Positions 51,201-61,829 of a stretch of 64,000 bases of DNA are shown here, one piece after another. This stretch comes from Piper betle. Lineage: Eukaryota > Streptophyta > Magnoliopsida > Piperales > Piperaceae. Under the pieces are notes generated by a model. That model was given only the letters and a program-made list of their open reading frames with translations. It was not told the origin of the DNA and searched no databases. The position numbers were made by a program, and so were the translations under genes. Numbering within the stretch: the stretch's first letter is position 1; the number at the start of each line of letters is the position of its first letter. The stretch spans positions 178,413-242,412 of the forward strand of contig JAURVB010002664.1 of NCBI GenBank assembly GCA_033002965.1. The letters run 5' to 3'.

Positions 51201-53836
51201 ACAGCCTCTATTGCAGCTGCTATCCGAACTGCTTCACCAACCAACTCTTTGGAAGGCTCCCTTTCTGTATCACTTGATATCAAAGTGATATTCAAAACAT
51301 TAAGAACGACAGGGACGACCACCTTTACAATTTTAAAGTGTCTCCTCTTGACAAGAGATAATGCTGAAAAGAAAAGTAGATACTAACTTAATGGATCACA
51401 TAGCAACATACACTAACAAAAATCTATAGATGCTGACATAGAAACTGATTGCAAGCTATGAGGACCTACAAGTCCACATTGCAAGGTTGTTACACACAAT
51501 ACATAGTGTGACATCTAGGCTTGATTATTTCTCCATGTAAGCTAAGAAAATTAGTCCAAGGAAAATTTTGATTATTTTCCAATTCAACATGATGCACTCT
51601 TTACAAGTGGTAGGAACATAGAGGTTTCTGAACTCTTAAGAAATAAAAACCGAGAAAAAAATCTTAAACAACATCTACGCCATATGTAGTTCAATGGGTA
51701 GGTCATTTATAATGGAAGACCCTGGAGACAAGTAGCTTCCCCGCATGCATAACTAAAACCTTCGTTTCTGTTAACATATAGAACTTCCCTCTAGTAAAAG
51801 GAAGCATTCACTGTGACATTTTCCTGAAAAACTACCTTTTGAGAGACCACTGAAGAGGGGTATAAAATAAACCGGAGATGTGAATGCTTCTCCAAGACAA
51901 TCCAGAGCCTGGTAACAATAAGTTTTCTTTCATTGTACTTATATATGAAACTAACACAAACAAAATAAGAACAAATAAACATCTTTACCGCAGTAGAAGA
52001 ATAAACACATACAAAAATAGTAAACAATCATCAATAACAAAAGCCAAGACTCGCCTATAATAAGGTAAATTCGGGGAAAAAAGGCTTGTGAAGCAACAAC
52101 ACTAAGAAGTCGCAGGCTTTATAGTCATACCAGGTATCTTACATGAGAAACAAATGGAGTATCTAGAATCGTGAATGAAGCAATAAAGCATTGTCGTAAT
52201 CAAATTTCACAAGAAACTACACATAATCTCCATGATTGAATATCTAAATTTTGACCAACACTGATCCAACTTTGATAGAGAAATTTCATTCACAACTACA
52301 CTTCCTCAAAGGAAGTAAGTTACCGACATCAGAAAGACTAATGAAGCAATAAAGCATGGTACTAATCAAATTTCAATCAGATTCCTTGTTGACAAGTCAA
52401 ATGGATACATAACTTTGCACAGAATTAATCCAATTTTGCTGGGAAAATTTCATTCAGAACTGCACATCCTTGGCAACCTATGACATCTTAGCTACTCAGC
52501 CACAGAGAAAGCAAGCTACTAACCTCGCAAAGACTAGTAAGCATATCTCTCGGACTACTCTCAGTGTCAACAAGAAGGCTGATGATCTCACGAACCATCA
52601 ACCTACATTCCTCAGAAACACCAGCATACTTTGCAACAACTTTAGGAAGTGCAAGATAAATCCCGTCTAAATCAACCTACAAAAAATATGGTAAAAACAA
52701 CATGGATTCAAATTTTAGTGGTCAACTTTACTAAAATTAGTATATATATACACATTCCAATAAAAAAATTAGAAGTATATGTTCAATGCGTTTCGCACTC
52801 AAATTCACCATGATTATCTTCAAGTGGATCGTCTGTGTGCTCTCCCGTGTACAGAATATCTTCTCTCTTTTTCTTATCTCTTTGGGATAAGAAATAAGAG
52901 GAATATTAATTGCACATAGGTGATCAGCTTGCAAGTAATCGTGATGATTTTGTGTCTCCGGCTGTCCACTTAGATATAATCATCATATGCTTAATTTGTA
53001 CAAATATTACTTTTTATATAAATTATAAATCAGGACGAGGTAAGCCCAGGAGAACAGGGATGGAGATTATAAGAGAGGACATAAAAAATGTTGAACTAAA
53101 CATTGATACAATTCACAGTCCAGCCCAAAAAACACGGAAGCCTGATAATCAGATTACACACCTCCCACCACCCATGTAAATCTAATTCGCATGCTTGTTT
53201 AATCAGATTACACACTTTCCACCCATGTAAATCTAATTCACATGCTTGCGGGCCTAAAAAATAAAGGATAAGAAAGATTCACTAACAAGTATAATCTCAC
53301 ATTCATTCAGAGTAGAATAAAGTAAAATACTATTCATGTTGTCAATCTACTTTAACAATGTAAATTAGACAAGGTTCCATTATTAAAATTTTTCATGACA
53401 TTGGCAACCGTGACCCGACCAATAGTAGGAAGTAGAAACACCCGAAATCAGAAACGGACCTGCGTGGAGTCTGCGATGAAGCGGCGAACCTCGCGGAGGA
53501 CGACGAGAGCTGTCCCGGTGGCTTCGGGGTTGGAGAGGGCGAGGTCGGCGACGCGGGCGAGGAGGGCGAGGAGGGAGTCGACGGCGGCGTCGCAGCGGCG
53601 GAAGTCGTGGGATCGGAAGGCCTGCAAGGAACAAAAGATTTAGAAGGAAGGTGGAATTGATGATGAAGGGGAAGGGTGGTGATAAAAGGGGAAGAAGGGA
53701 AGGGAAGTACATGCGCGTAGAGGTGGATGGAATGGTGGAGATGACGGAGAAGGGGAGAAGGATCGTCGTGGTGTTGGTGGATTTGCAGTTTTGATATGTC
53801 GACTTCTTCGATTGCTTCTCCCAATCCTTCTTCCAT
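42251..53836 (-). CDS. ALF4: ABERRANT LATERAL ROOT FORMATION 4 homologue (glomulin family)
   Basis: Fourteen coding exons on the minus strand: 53711-53836, 53460-53621, 52524-52676, 51836-51908, 51188-51363, 51039-51098, 50750-50903, 50598-50657, 50232-50497, 50095-50166, 47436-47513, 47137-47338, 46640-46691, 42251-42468. Phases agree throughout except in exon 12. The product is about 616 residues, an alpha-solenoid protein like Arabidopsis ALF4. Recognisable blocks are LPKVVAKYAGVSEECR, GLITGSDVDRI, RFDLLKALIEKSDSPSM, AALNLYRYLLI and the C-terminal KAYSEWLLPLRTLVSAIEAE ... LNPLELVLYRCIELVEE. ALF4/glomulin binds RBX1 and restrains cullin-RING ligases; in plants it is needed for lateral root formation. 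In exon 12 one extra base, in AAAA (47174-47177) or CCCCC (47161-47165), would stop translation at a TGA. Removing one base restores VLELVELILKPPKGG and joins exon 13. The ATG at 53836 is the first in frame. Introns 10 and 13 are bloated by transposons. Confidence 0.88.
43340..45870 (+). mobile_element. LINE (L1-type) remnant, antisense in ALF4 intron 13
   Basis: Across shifting frames on the + strand: SRFFHYTVASHILKNHIQ (about 43498), EQASMLTRKVSNKEIEDIIL, then reverse transcriptase blocks AIKHFFEQGKILRALNHDF and LIPKT (43825-43905), DLRKTFDKAWWDFL (44130-44165), the RQGSPLSPLLF-like block (44307-44340) and the catalytic FADDLL (about 44443). The zf-RVT end follows, with ECPYSKQVWKLVL at 45330-45370. 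An A-rich tail (45745-45760) is near the 3' end. The 5' endonuclease half is missing, as in a 5'-truncated insertion. Stops and frameshifts throughout show it is dead. It lies opposite in strand to ALF4. Confidence 0.85.
47357..47403 (+). repeat. 24-bp tandem duplication in ALF4 intron 11
   Basis: CCAATCACTTCAAGTTTCTA occurs at 47357 and 47381, giving two adjoining 24-base units, the second ending one base short. Confidence 0.85.
47575..48560 (-). mobile_element. LTR-like repeat Z, copy B, in ALF4 intron 10
   Basis: On the minus strand the sequence ends CCACGCCCAAACA (47575 on the + strand begins TGTTTGGGCGTGGG), an LTR-like terminus. 47575-48010 matches 33080-33560 (copy A) inverted. The minus-strand upstream part (48010-48560) is GC-rich with CACCACCGCCACCAACCGT, like the leader zone of copy A (32760). 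It could continue to about 49714, where TGGGCGAACA mirrors the TGTTCGTCCA start of copy A, but this is weak. It is in the same orientation as ALF4. Confidence 0.55.
48561..50094. other. Remainder of ALF4 intron 10
   Basis: No host exon could be found here. The stretch at 48700-48860 contains, on the minus strand, AATTGGTATCAAACG, resembling a tRNA-Met primer-binding site, so part is probably another retroelement fragment. No gag or pol motif is clear. Confidence 0.35.
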
Positions 53837-53879
53837 CGCCTCCTCCTCTCCTAGAACCAACTCTGCTTTCTTCTACCGG

Positions 53880-54540
53880 ACTCTTTTTAAGGTTTTTTTT
53901 TTTTTTTACAAAATACTAATAGTGACAGAGTTTTATAGACTTAGCCGACAAGAGTTAATTTAGTAAAATCAGGCTATTTAAAGTTTAAAGTTCAGTTAAT
54001 TTCAATTTGATTCAATAATTCAAAATTTTGATTTAAAGACTAAATTTGTATTTTATAAATAATTTTTTGATTTTATATATACCCCTTCGCCGGAAAAGTG
54101 AAAAAAGCTTCTTGGTTGGATAAAAGAGCCGGCAAAAATACCCGTGCAATGAAAATATAATATTAATATAAATTTAAAAAATAAAAATATTTTATAACGA
54201 TATTTATTAAAAAATATTTTTTAATTAATACTCATTGAGTTTTTAAAATAATATTAAAATAATCATAAACTTTAATTACACTAATACACAGACAATTTTG
54301 TTTCTTAAATCTAAAATAGAAAACATAAAAGAATAAAAATTATAAAAAAAATAATTGAAATATTTTTTTTAAAAGAAAAGATTATTGAAAGAATGAATTA
54401 CAAAGATGATATGAAAATACATATAAAAAATGATAAGAAAATGGCAAAAAATTGAAAAAAATAATTTAATAATACTAATACACAAAAAGTGAAAGATTAC
54501 AAGGAAATATTAAAATTATTTACATTACTCTGAACAAAGC
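53880..54540. other. AT-rich promoter side of ALF4
   Basis: Very AT-rich, with runs of T (53896-53909) and A. No coding frame is supported. It should contain the ALF4 promoter. Confidence 0.35.
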
Positions 54541-55110
54541 CATATACCGCCCAGATCCGTAAATGATCAGAAGTCATAGGACCAAAAGACAAAAATTGGC
54601 CCTTGGATACTGTTCAATCCATTCAGGAGAAGCTACTACTCTGTCAATTCTCTTTCTAATCCGCCCTTCTCTTCCTGTTGATTATACCCAGTATTAAAAT
54701 CTCCAACCTGCTTCATCTCAACCAAATTTAAGCTCATCCATTTAGACCAAAGCTTCAACTAATGGCTACCCTGCCACACTCCTCCCTCTTTTTCGTCTGG
54801 ATATAGATATAGGACTTAAGTTAAAATCCCCCAAAACCATACATTTGTTACTATTACTACGAAGAAGAGTATGAAATTCATCAATATAAAATAAGATAGT
54901 ATAGTCGCTCGGTCCATATTCGAGTAGCATGAGAAAAAATTGAAGGAGTCTCCCGACGATAGGATAGAGAGAGCGAGAAGTAAAATACAAACTGGAGATT
55001 CATTCAAAACAGACATAGAAAGCGTATTTTTCCAAACCAGTAAAAGACCAGCCAATAAACCAAGACTAGGAACAAAGGAGAATTGTACATTACCTAGACG
55101 ACCAACTTAG
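54540..55110 (-). pseudogene. LINE endonuclease (AP-endonuclease-like) remnant
   Basis: Minus-strand frames read GLLLVWKNTLSMSVLNESP, SCYSNMDRATIL, then DEFHTLLRSNSNKCMVLGDFN (the GDFN catalytic block, about 54815) and RIRKRIDRVVASPEWIEQYP (about 54640). This order is the endonuclease domain of a plant L1-type LINE ORF2. Frameshifts and stops separate the pieces. It lacks the reverse transcriptase half. Confidence 0.75.
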
Positions 55111-55428
55111 TTATAGCAGAGTAATCAGAAAAATGTTGTTTCGCTAAGAAACAAAAAGTCAAGACTCCTACACTTCAAACTAAGGAACCTCATAAGGAAC
55201 CTAGAGAAGTAAAGTAAGATCCAGGAGCAACCACCTTAAAGAAAGAAACACAGGAGGAAACTTGCTACAACTTGAAGACAAATAAAATTGTAACAGGATA
55301 ATTGAACTCCAACTTGTTCAATAAACACCCTATAAAATAATAATAATAAAGATCTTAAAATAATGAGATTATAATAATGGATAGCAAGAACGGCATACAT
55401 GTTAATTAACAACTCATCTACGCGACTC
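55111..55428. other. Intergenic spacer
   Basis: No gene is supported between the LINE remnant and the possible exon at 55429. Confidence 0.35.
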
Positions 55429-56241
55429 ATGCGTGAACCCTTTCCCGCCTACTCTCACTCCACCGCCGCCGCCGCCGGATACCCAGGAAATAAATGGGAG
55501 GAATCTTCTTGGGTTGCCCAGGAATTGAAAGTTGCAAACGATGTTGTACAGGAAAGTTCGTGTTGTCACATTTAAGAGCTGCTACTTGCTCATATTCTTA
55601 GTTTTGTAAGCTTAGTATGCAAAACCATGTAAGCTCTCCCTTTGCACCAGACAAGTAGGATTGCTAGATGCCGAATTCTTCTCCCTTGAGTAAAACTGGG
55701 ATTCAAATGTTGTCTAATTTGCTTGTAGGAATTTGATCGTTTTCTATTTACTTAGTTATTATGCTTCATCTGTTTATCCATGGCACTATGTGCCAAAAAA
55801 TGGGTGAAGTTGAAATCTGGGTTCTCATATTTACAAATTCCAAGTCTTATCTCTTTTTTGTATATCTGTTTTTACATCTCTTACCATTGTGCAAGTAGGA
55901 GATTGTTTCATCTGTTCCTCTATTTTTTCCTGGGCAATAAATCAACGTGTCATTTACTGGCTTTTCCAGGTATGGATGTCGTGACTTCAATAGCTGCCAT
56001 CCCTACTTACAAGCCATCTGTAAGAATTCGTCAGTTCAACGACTTTGCAGCATTTTTGGGCGATGGAAGAGCTCAAAATGCAAGAGCTTTTGGAATCGCC
56101 CTCTGGAAACTACCTATATTAGTGACTGTGGAGAACTCAAAGTGGCAAAACCTTCCCTTTCGCCGAGTTTGCCGTAATACAGTCGAATACAAACATTTGA
56201 ACTCAAAAAATCCTTTCCATCCCATCACCATCTTTTTGTGA
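55429..56241 (+). other. Possible small gene or gene remnant, unrecognised
   Basis: An ATG at 55429 opens a short frame (REPFPAYSHSTAAAAGYP ... WVAQELKVANDVVQ) that ends after about 48 codons. A separate frame ending at 56241 contains, after an acceptor-like TTTTCCAG near 55970, DVVTSIAAIPTYKPSVRIRQ and LGDGRAQNARAFGIALWKLP. They might be two exons of one transcript, but the splice phase could not be made convincing and the protein is not recognised. Confidence 0.25.
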
Positions 56242-57169
56242 TCAACTTTTGAATCAAAAATTCGTTTTTGCCGCAATAGCTCAGCCGGAGCACAATTGCA
56301 TGGAGGTAAAATAGTTCTTGTAAGATGCATCAATCTAGGTGATAAAGGTAGTGTATATGTGCTCATGTTTACAAATAATCTTCATTTTGTAAATTGTTCC
56401 TTGGGAGGGAAACTTTCCATTTAAATGTGTGAGTCACAGAAGCAAATGTATTTACATTAGATTTGTTTTCTCATCTTTTCTCTTTTAACCATGTACCCAT
56501 TTTTCAATTTGAGAGCCTTCATCCCAACAAGCTTTTTCTTCAACGAGTTTCAAGTTGTTTATTGTCATGTTCACATGATCTTATTTTAGGATTCATGTCC
56601 CTAACATCACTTCGGTGTGAGAAGCATGAAGAAAAAGATCGTGATAAAGAGATCTCAACCCACATCACAATAATTTCGATTCTATCGTCATATCAACCAC
56701 GACATAGCCACATCCAAATGAAAGTTCTAAGGCTGCAGTTTTGCCTCACATTAATTCTGGAAGTAGAGGACTCTTAAAAATGGCACATAAAGTGTGATTT
56801 TCGCATAGTTCTGCAGTCAAAATTACATCAGAAAAAATTATTTTGGCTCAAAAATATGGAGAACAATCCCGAAAATTAGAAAGGAAGTGCCAGTTTTTAA
56901 AGCAAAAAGTCCCACTTAAAACCGGGAAATGCTGTAATGAAACTTAGGATATAAGCAGCAACAAGATGGTAAAAGTTTTTTTTTTGAAGAAACTAAGTTG
57001 TAAAAGTCTGAGTTTCAATAAAGTAAAACCCAACTGGAAAACTTCGCCTTACAGTTAAGTTTCCCAAGACTTACAAGCATGAAAGAGTTTTCCAACTAAC
57101 AGTTGAGTTTCCCAAAACTTGCAAGCATAACAAAGGCAACATATAAGGTTGTCCTCCATATCTTTCACC
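56242..57169. other. Intergenic region upstream of the TED7-like gene
   Basis: No coding region or RNA gene supported. GCCGCAATAGCTCAGCCGG near 56270 resembles the start of a tRNA D-arm, but no matching acceptor stem or T-loop follows. Confidence 0.35.
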
Positions 57170-57178
57170 ATATATAAA
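57170..57178 (+). promoter_or_regulatory. TATA box of the TED7-like gene
   Basis: TATATAAAC lies 150 bases before the ATG at 57320, following TCTTTCACC and leading into a CT-rich leader (CACACTCCTCATCTCTCACC). Confidence 0.55.
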
Positions 57179-57319
57179 CCACACTCCTCATCTCTCACCA
57201 AGCCTTTGTGCAGATACTTGATTTCATTGTTATAAGCAGTGAGATAAAGTAGCTGCCAAAACCTGCCAGTCATCTGACAGCATCACCTCCATTGGCACCA
57301 CATTTTGCAGTTTGCAACA

Positions 57320-57685
57320 ATGCCCACCAGCAGCGTCTTTATAGTTGTGGTCTTTGTGTCACTGGCCGGGCTCTTCTTCCTCGCTTTCTTGTCCATGGCC
57401 CTTTGCTGGTTCATAAAATGCAAGAAGAAGAAACAGGCACTCAAGGGAAAGGAGGAGTTAGATATAAAAGACCACGTCTGGATTCAGGAAGCAACAATTC
57501 CAGGTCCGCATGGGAATCAGATTGTGGTATTGAAGGCTGATGAGGATGTTCAAATCCACAAAGAAGTTGATAAGAGCAAGAATGTTGACGAGAATAAAGG
57601 TTCAAAATGTGGAATATCTGAGGATCATCACCATGCACATGACATGGGAGCTTCTACTTCAGGCAATAATCAAAGCCTGGTGTAG
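57320..57685 (+). CDS. TED7-like tracheary-element differentiation-related protein
   Basis: Single-exon gene of 121 residues. A short N-terminal segment is followed by one strong membrane helix (about residues 7-31, FIVVVFVSLAGLFFLAFLSM) and a basic stop (KCKKKK). The cytoplasmic tail contains the family block HVWIQEATIPGPHGNQIVVL with DEDVQIHKEV, matching 'EAIVPGPHG....VL.IEDDVHIHEE' of TED6/TED7 proteins. In plants these are small membrane proteins of differentiating xylem vessels that associate with secondary-wall cellulose synthase. The histidine/serine-rich C-terminus (EDHHHAHDMGAS) is less conserved. The first ATG in frame is at 57320, 150 bases after a TATA box. The proline-rich extracellular arm of some TED7 proteins is absent. 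Confidence 0.8.
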   Translation: MPTSSVFIVVVFVSLAGLFFLAFLSMALCWFIKCKKKKQALKGKEELDIKDHVWIQEATIPGPHGNQIVVLKADEDVQIHKEVDKSKNVDENKGSKCGISEDHHHAHDMGASTSGNNQSLV

Positions 57686-57860
57686 AAGAGATATTCTGCT
57701 GAAACGTATACATAAGCATCATGATGAGCCAATCTCATAAATACGTGGAGTTGCCCTAATAATTATCTCCACAAGAATAAACATTGCTTATTCATTGTGA
57801 AAATCAGAATATCCACCTCATCTGTATAGACAAAATAGAAATATTGTTTGGTGATTCATT

Positions 57861-59345
57861 TCACTTCGTTTCGCCAATGGTTACCTCTATATGCTGTGAT
57901 AAGCCATTTAATATCGAATACAACACCTTATTCTTGGGATCAGAAATGCTTCCCTGATAAAATCTACGAATGTTTCCCTCAAGATTAATCCAACTACAAC
58001 CCGGCTCTTTGGTCAAATTCAACTTTTTCATCTTCGATCGGATCCTCAAGACACCATCCCTTCTGCCAACTGCTTCATATATGCTGGACAAAGCAATGTA
58101 GTTACTACAATTTCCAGGCTCCATTTCAAAGAGCCGGCATGCTGAAATTTCCCCAAACTCCACGTTCTTATGAGCAAAACAAGCACCAAGTAGTGCTCCC
58201 CAAACAGAGCTTGTTGGCTCCACGTCCATGTTGTGTATGACTTTGAGGGCTTCATGTAACTGTCCAGCACGCCCCAACAGATCTACCATACAAGCATAGT
58301 GCTCTACAGAAGGCTCAAGTCCAAACACTGATCTCATTGAATAAAAAATCTTTTGACCTTGCTCTAGAAGACCCGAGTGGCTGCAGCTAGCCAAAACTGC
58401 AGTAAGTGTTACAGAGTTTGGTTTGAAGCCTTCAAGTAACATTTTTTGGAAAATCTTCACGGATTCTTCCCCTTTGCCATGCATCCCAGAGCATGAAATC
58501 ATTGTCGTCCAAGTCACCAAGTTTCTAGTTTCCATACAAGAGAAGACATTTACAGAGCCATAAAAAGACCCGCACTTGGCATACATATCAATCAAAGAAT
58601 TTGCAATCACTATATCAGCATGAAAATGGGCAAACTTCGCTATTTGTGCGTGAATCTCTTTCCCCTTGATTAAATTACTATCATTTACACATGCAGCTAG
58701 AAGACTTGGTACAGTTGCCACATCCATGTATACACCCTCTGATTGCATTTCCAAGAACAAAGCCAATGCTTCATTTGACAATCCGATCCTCACATACCCA
58801 GAAATCATGGAGTTCCATACGACTACATCCCTACGAGGCAGCCGGCAAAATATTTTACCAGCTTCACTCAAGCTTCCAGATTTTGAGTACATGTCCAATG
58901 CTGAGCTGCTAACAACAAGGTGACCTCCAAAACCCAGTATGGTGGCCAATGCATGAAGCCTTCTCCCCAAGAGAAGATTGGCCATTGCCGCACACGCTTT
59001 GAATAGAGCAGGAAAAGTGTAGTGGTCAGGAAGAAGACCAGATAACGATCTGCTAAACACAGAGAAGATGCCTAGAGCCTCCTGATAAAGCGAAGCTTGG
59101 ACGTAGGTGGAGATCATGATGTTCCAAGCATGCATGGTTTTAACAGGCATTTCATTGAACACAAGGCGAGCAGCAGGAACATTGCCGCACCTGGAGTACA
59201 TGAGCAAGAGATCAGTGAAAAGAGTGGCACGGGAGAGGCAGCCATTGGTGACAATCCATGCATGGGCTTGCTTACCCGTGGCAATGGCCAAGGGAGAAGC
59301 ACATTGTCTGAGGAGAAGAGACATAGAATCCACATTCCTGGGCAT
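57861..59345 (-). CDS. Pentatricopeptide repeat protein, PLS class with E domain
   Basis: Intronless, 494 residues, from ATG at 59345. Successive PPR units of P, L and S type are visible: MYSRCGNVPAARLVFNEMP, TMHAWNIMISTYVQASLYQE, VVVWNSMISGYVRIGLSNEA, SLIDMYAKCGSFYGSVNVF, LVTWTTMISCSGMHGKGEES, GFKPNSVTLTAVLASCSHSG and VDLLGRAGQLHEAL. They end with the E/E+ region (SSVWGALLGACFAHKNVEFG, EPGNCSNYIALSSIYEAVGR, EPGCSWINL). There is no DYW deaminase domain. PLS proteins bind organelle RNA and specify C-to-U editing sites, with deaminase often supplied in trans. Few TM or signal features are visible and a targeting peptide is not obvious at the start, so the true N-terminus may lie upstream or targeting may be weak. 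Frame fully open. Confidence 0.93.
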   Translation of the reverse strand: MPRNVDSMSLLLRQCASPLAIATGKQAHAWIVTNGCLSRATLFTDLLLMYSRCGNVPAARLVFNEMPVKTMHAWNIMISTYVQASLYQEALGIFSVFSRSLSGLLPDHYTFPALFKACAAMANLLLGRRLHALATILGFGGHLVVSSSALDMYSKSGSLSEAGKIFCRLPRRDVVVWNSMISGYVRIGLSNEALALFLEMQSEGVYMDVATVPSLLAACVNDSNLIKGKEIHAQIAKFAHFHADIVIANSLIDMYAKCGSFYGSVNVFSCMETRNLVTWTTMISCSGMHGKGEESVKIFQKMLLEGFKPNSVTLTAVLASCSHSGLLEQGQKIFYSMRSVFGLEPSVEHYACMVDLLGRAGQLHEALKVIHNMDVEPTSSVWGALLGACFAHKNVEFGEISACRLFEMEPGNCSNYIALSSIYEAVGRRDGVLRIRSKMKKLNLTKEPGCSWINLEGNIRRFYQGSISDPKNKVLYSILNGLSQHIEVTIGETK

Positions 59346-60566
59346 ATCTTCCTGACTTTACTTTGTTTTTTCAACCCATCTGCGATCGAAATCTTCTCTT
59401 ATTAAAAGAAGCAAAAAAGCTATTCATTTGAATCAGTTTGAATCAATCCAAACACTTGTGACATCCTCTGCATACATCCAACATTATACATTACCAATAT
59501 TACAACAAAGATAACAATCAACACTAGCATCACCACCACGAAATCATTAACACATAATTACACAGCAAAGATGACAAAATTAAGCACCGCACAACCAACT
59601 CTATACATTAATCAATCACAACTAAAATTTTGTTAATACAATATAAGTAATTATCGATCTATGAAACAGAAAATTAACAGTAAGCAAAGAAAAAATTCAT
59701 TAGGGTGTCAGGTTGCAATAGAAAATCTATATAATAAAATTGAAGAATTTTAATGCGGATACCCCCATTTACTCCAATGATTTTAGAATTTTACTCCTTC
59801 ATTTTTACTTATTAGATTAAGAAATTTGCAGTACAATGTTAACTCCTTTTAGTCAAAGAAATATTTTGACAGTCTCACCTTGGTTTTTTTAAAGAAATAT
59901 CGCAATAGTATTGAGAAATCTCAACCATAAAAGATTAGGTTCCATTTTGAATGTAACAATGCTTTTTAACAAGGATTCCCCATGCATCCTCCTATGAATA
60001 TATATGAAGATTTTTAAAACAAGGTAAAGTGCATTAACTATACATATAGTGAATTTAGATTCACACAAAAAATTTAAATCAACTAGGATCAAACTTCGAA
60101 ATCGGATTCATTGCATGGGGAAACAACTAGCGGAGATCAATAATCAGTGCCGAAAGTTGCCTTAATTGCATATTTCTTTCCTTCACCCTCTGATCTCTCT
60201 TGTTTCACCTTTCTCTATCACTATTTGCATAGTTAGGAACACACTCTAACTTCATAATAATGGTGAATGCTTGTGATAAGTTTTTCTGTGAACAATCTGT
60301 AAACCATCATTCACTTTCTTCCTCCACTTATACAACCAATGATTTACATTTAACCACAAGAACCCTTCATAGCCCTCACATTCAACCCCGATACTTCAAG
60401 CAAAGCTACCAACTTTAACAAACTGACTTTCCAACAACACATAATAAAAAAGAAAACTACACACACACACACACACAATTCCATACCATATGTCCATAAC
60501 AACAATCAATATATCAAACACCCAGCAACCATAAAAACGCAACAAAAGAAAAAAGGTCAAGCTCAC
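59346..60566. other. Intergenic upstream of the PPR gene
   Basis: AT-rich with (CA)n at about 60461-60477. No gene supported. It includes the PPR promoter and possibly downstream exons of the 60567-60774 unit, none of which could be recognised. Confidence 0.35.
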
Positions 60567-60774
60567 CAAGGGTGGCAGGCGGGTCACAGAAGAAGCTATT
60601 ACTACTTGTCGTAGCCATATTTTTTGCGGAGGTGAGGTCGGAGCGGGCCTTGACAGGAGCTTGCTTGGGGGCGACGTTGACGTGGGAGAGGTGGCCGCCG
60701 ACGTCGATGAGGGTGGTGCCAGTGAGGATGCCGCCGATGATCAGGGCTCTCAGCCTCAGCGTGCTCAAGTGCAT
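60567..60774 (-). CDS. Possible first coding exon of a small unrecognised protein
   Basis: On the minus strand an ATG at 60774 opens HLSTLRLRALIIGGILTGTT, LIDVGGHLSHVNVAPKQAPV, KARSDLTSAKNMATTSSNSF and FCDPPATL. A donor-like CCCTTG|GTGAGC follows at 60567/60566. GC-rich third positions and the absence of stops for 69 codons support coding. The N-terminal hydrophobic stretch could be a membrane or signal segment. If unspliced, the frame ends at 60514 after ELDLFSFVAFLWLLGV. I do not recognise the family and no second exon was found. Confidence 0.4.
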
Positions 60775-60870
60775 TGCCGGTGGGTGGCAAACACGATGGC
60801 GATTGAGGGTTTTGGTTTAAGGGGCGCTAATTTAATTCAGCGAGAGGAATCGAGTTGTACCTAAATTTGG

Positions 60871-60872
<2 letters not shown>

Positions 60873-60905
<33 letters not shown>

Positions 60906-61606
60906 GCTACAGTGCGCTGCCCGAAAACGTAGCGCATCAGCCGCTGTTTTATCCTGGCCGTCGGATCGAAATCCAGCGGCCAGGATTTAGCTTACCCCCC
61001 CTTCCCCCACCCCTGACGACGATTCCCACCGGGGCGTTTTCCCGCGTCGCCCCTTCCCGCCGCATCCTACCTTCCCGCACCCCTTTGCCCGCGGCCCTCC
61101 TTCTATATAACGTCGTCGGCCGTCCCACCTCCTCGCCTCCGGGCCGCCGCGCGTACCCCGCCGCTGGCATCACCGGCCCGCGGGCGTGGGCGCGGCAAGG
61201 AGGAACGGCGGCGGCGCGTCAGACAACGGGCCCGACGCACCGCCGCCGTTCCTCCTCGCGCGCGCCCACGCCTGCGGGACGGCGGCGCCGAGGGCCCTAG
61301 CGTGGGGCACGAGGAGATCAGCGGCGCAGCGACAGCGCGCAAGTGGGCGCGGGCCGCGCGGCAACGCGGCGACAACGGGCCCGGGCCGCGGCCGCCGCCG
61401 TTCCTCCCTGCTGCGCCAATGCCCGGCGGACGGCGGTGAGCGACGGTGGCGGCGAGGCCCGCGGCGACGGCGGAGCAGCAGCCCGACGCGCGCGACAACG
61501 GGCCCGGACGATGGCGGCGCATGGGAGGAGGGGAGGGGTTAGGGTTTTGAGAAGAAGAAACTGGACCGTCCTTATGATCGGACGGTCCAGATTTAGGGAC
61601 CCAACC

Positions 61607-61668
<62 letters not shown>

Positions 61669-61675
61669 GTCTTCG
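60873..61675. mobile_element. GC-rich element bounded by (TA)n microsatellites
   Basis: A roughly 700-base, strongly GC-rich segment (60905-61608) has a (TA)n run of about 32 bases on its left and about 67 bases on its right. Near each inner end is a small hairpin: CCTGGCCGTCGGATC ... GGCCAGG (about 60954-60986) and GGACCGTCC ... GGACGGTCC (about 61563-61589). The two hairpins resemble each other in inverse orientation, like terminal structures. No motif-bearing protein is present: the open frames in all phases are GC artefacts. The layout resembles Micron-type elements that sit in (TA)n tracts. Confidence 0.5.
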
Positions 61676-61829
61676 CGCTTAATGCGCTCACTAGATTTCG
61701 AATCTAAATCACGTTTGAATCACATTTCAAATAGTATTTTAAAGCTTAGAATTTTATTTTTTTATATTTTTTATATGATTTAGAATAAAATTAATTTTGA
61801 AGATTATATTATTCAATTATCGGTGGGAT

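Noticed and set aside
53837..53860. Upstream extension of ALF4 to a start at 53860
   Set aside because: The codon there is TTG. The first ATG in frame is at 53836 and fits the family start.
56270..56345. tRNA-like start (CAATAGCTCAGCCGG)
   Set aside because: No complete acceptor stem, anticodon loop or T-loop could be folded.
61085..61542. Long GC-rich frames on both strands in the (TA)n-bounded element
   Set aside because: Open in nearly all phases because of GC bias, with alanine/arginine/proline repeats and no domain.
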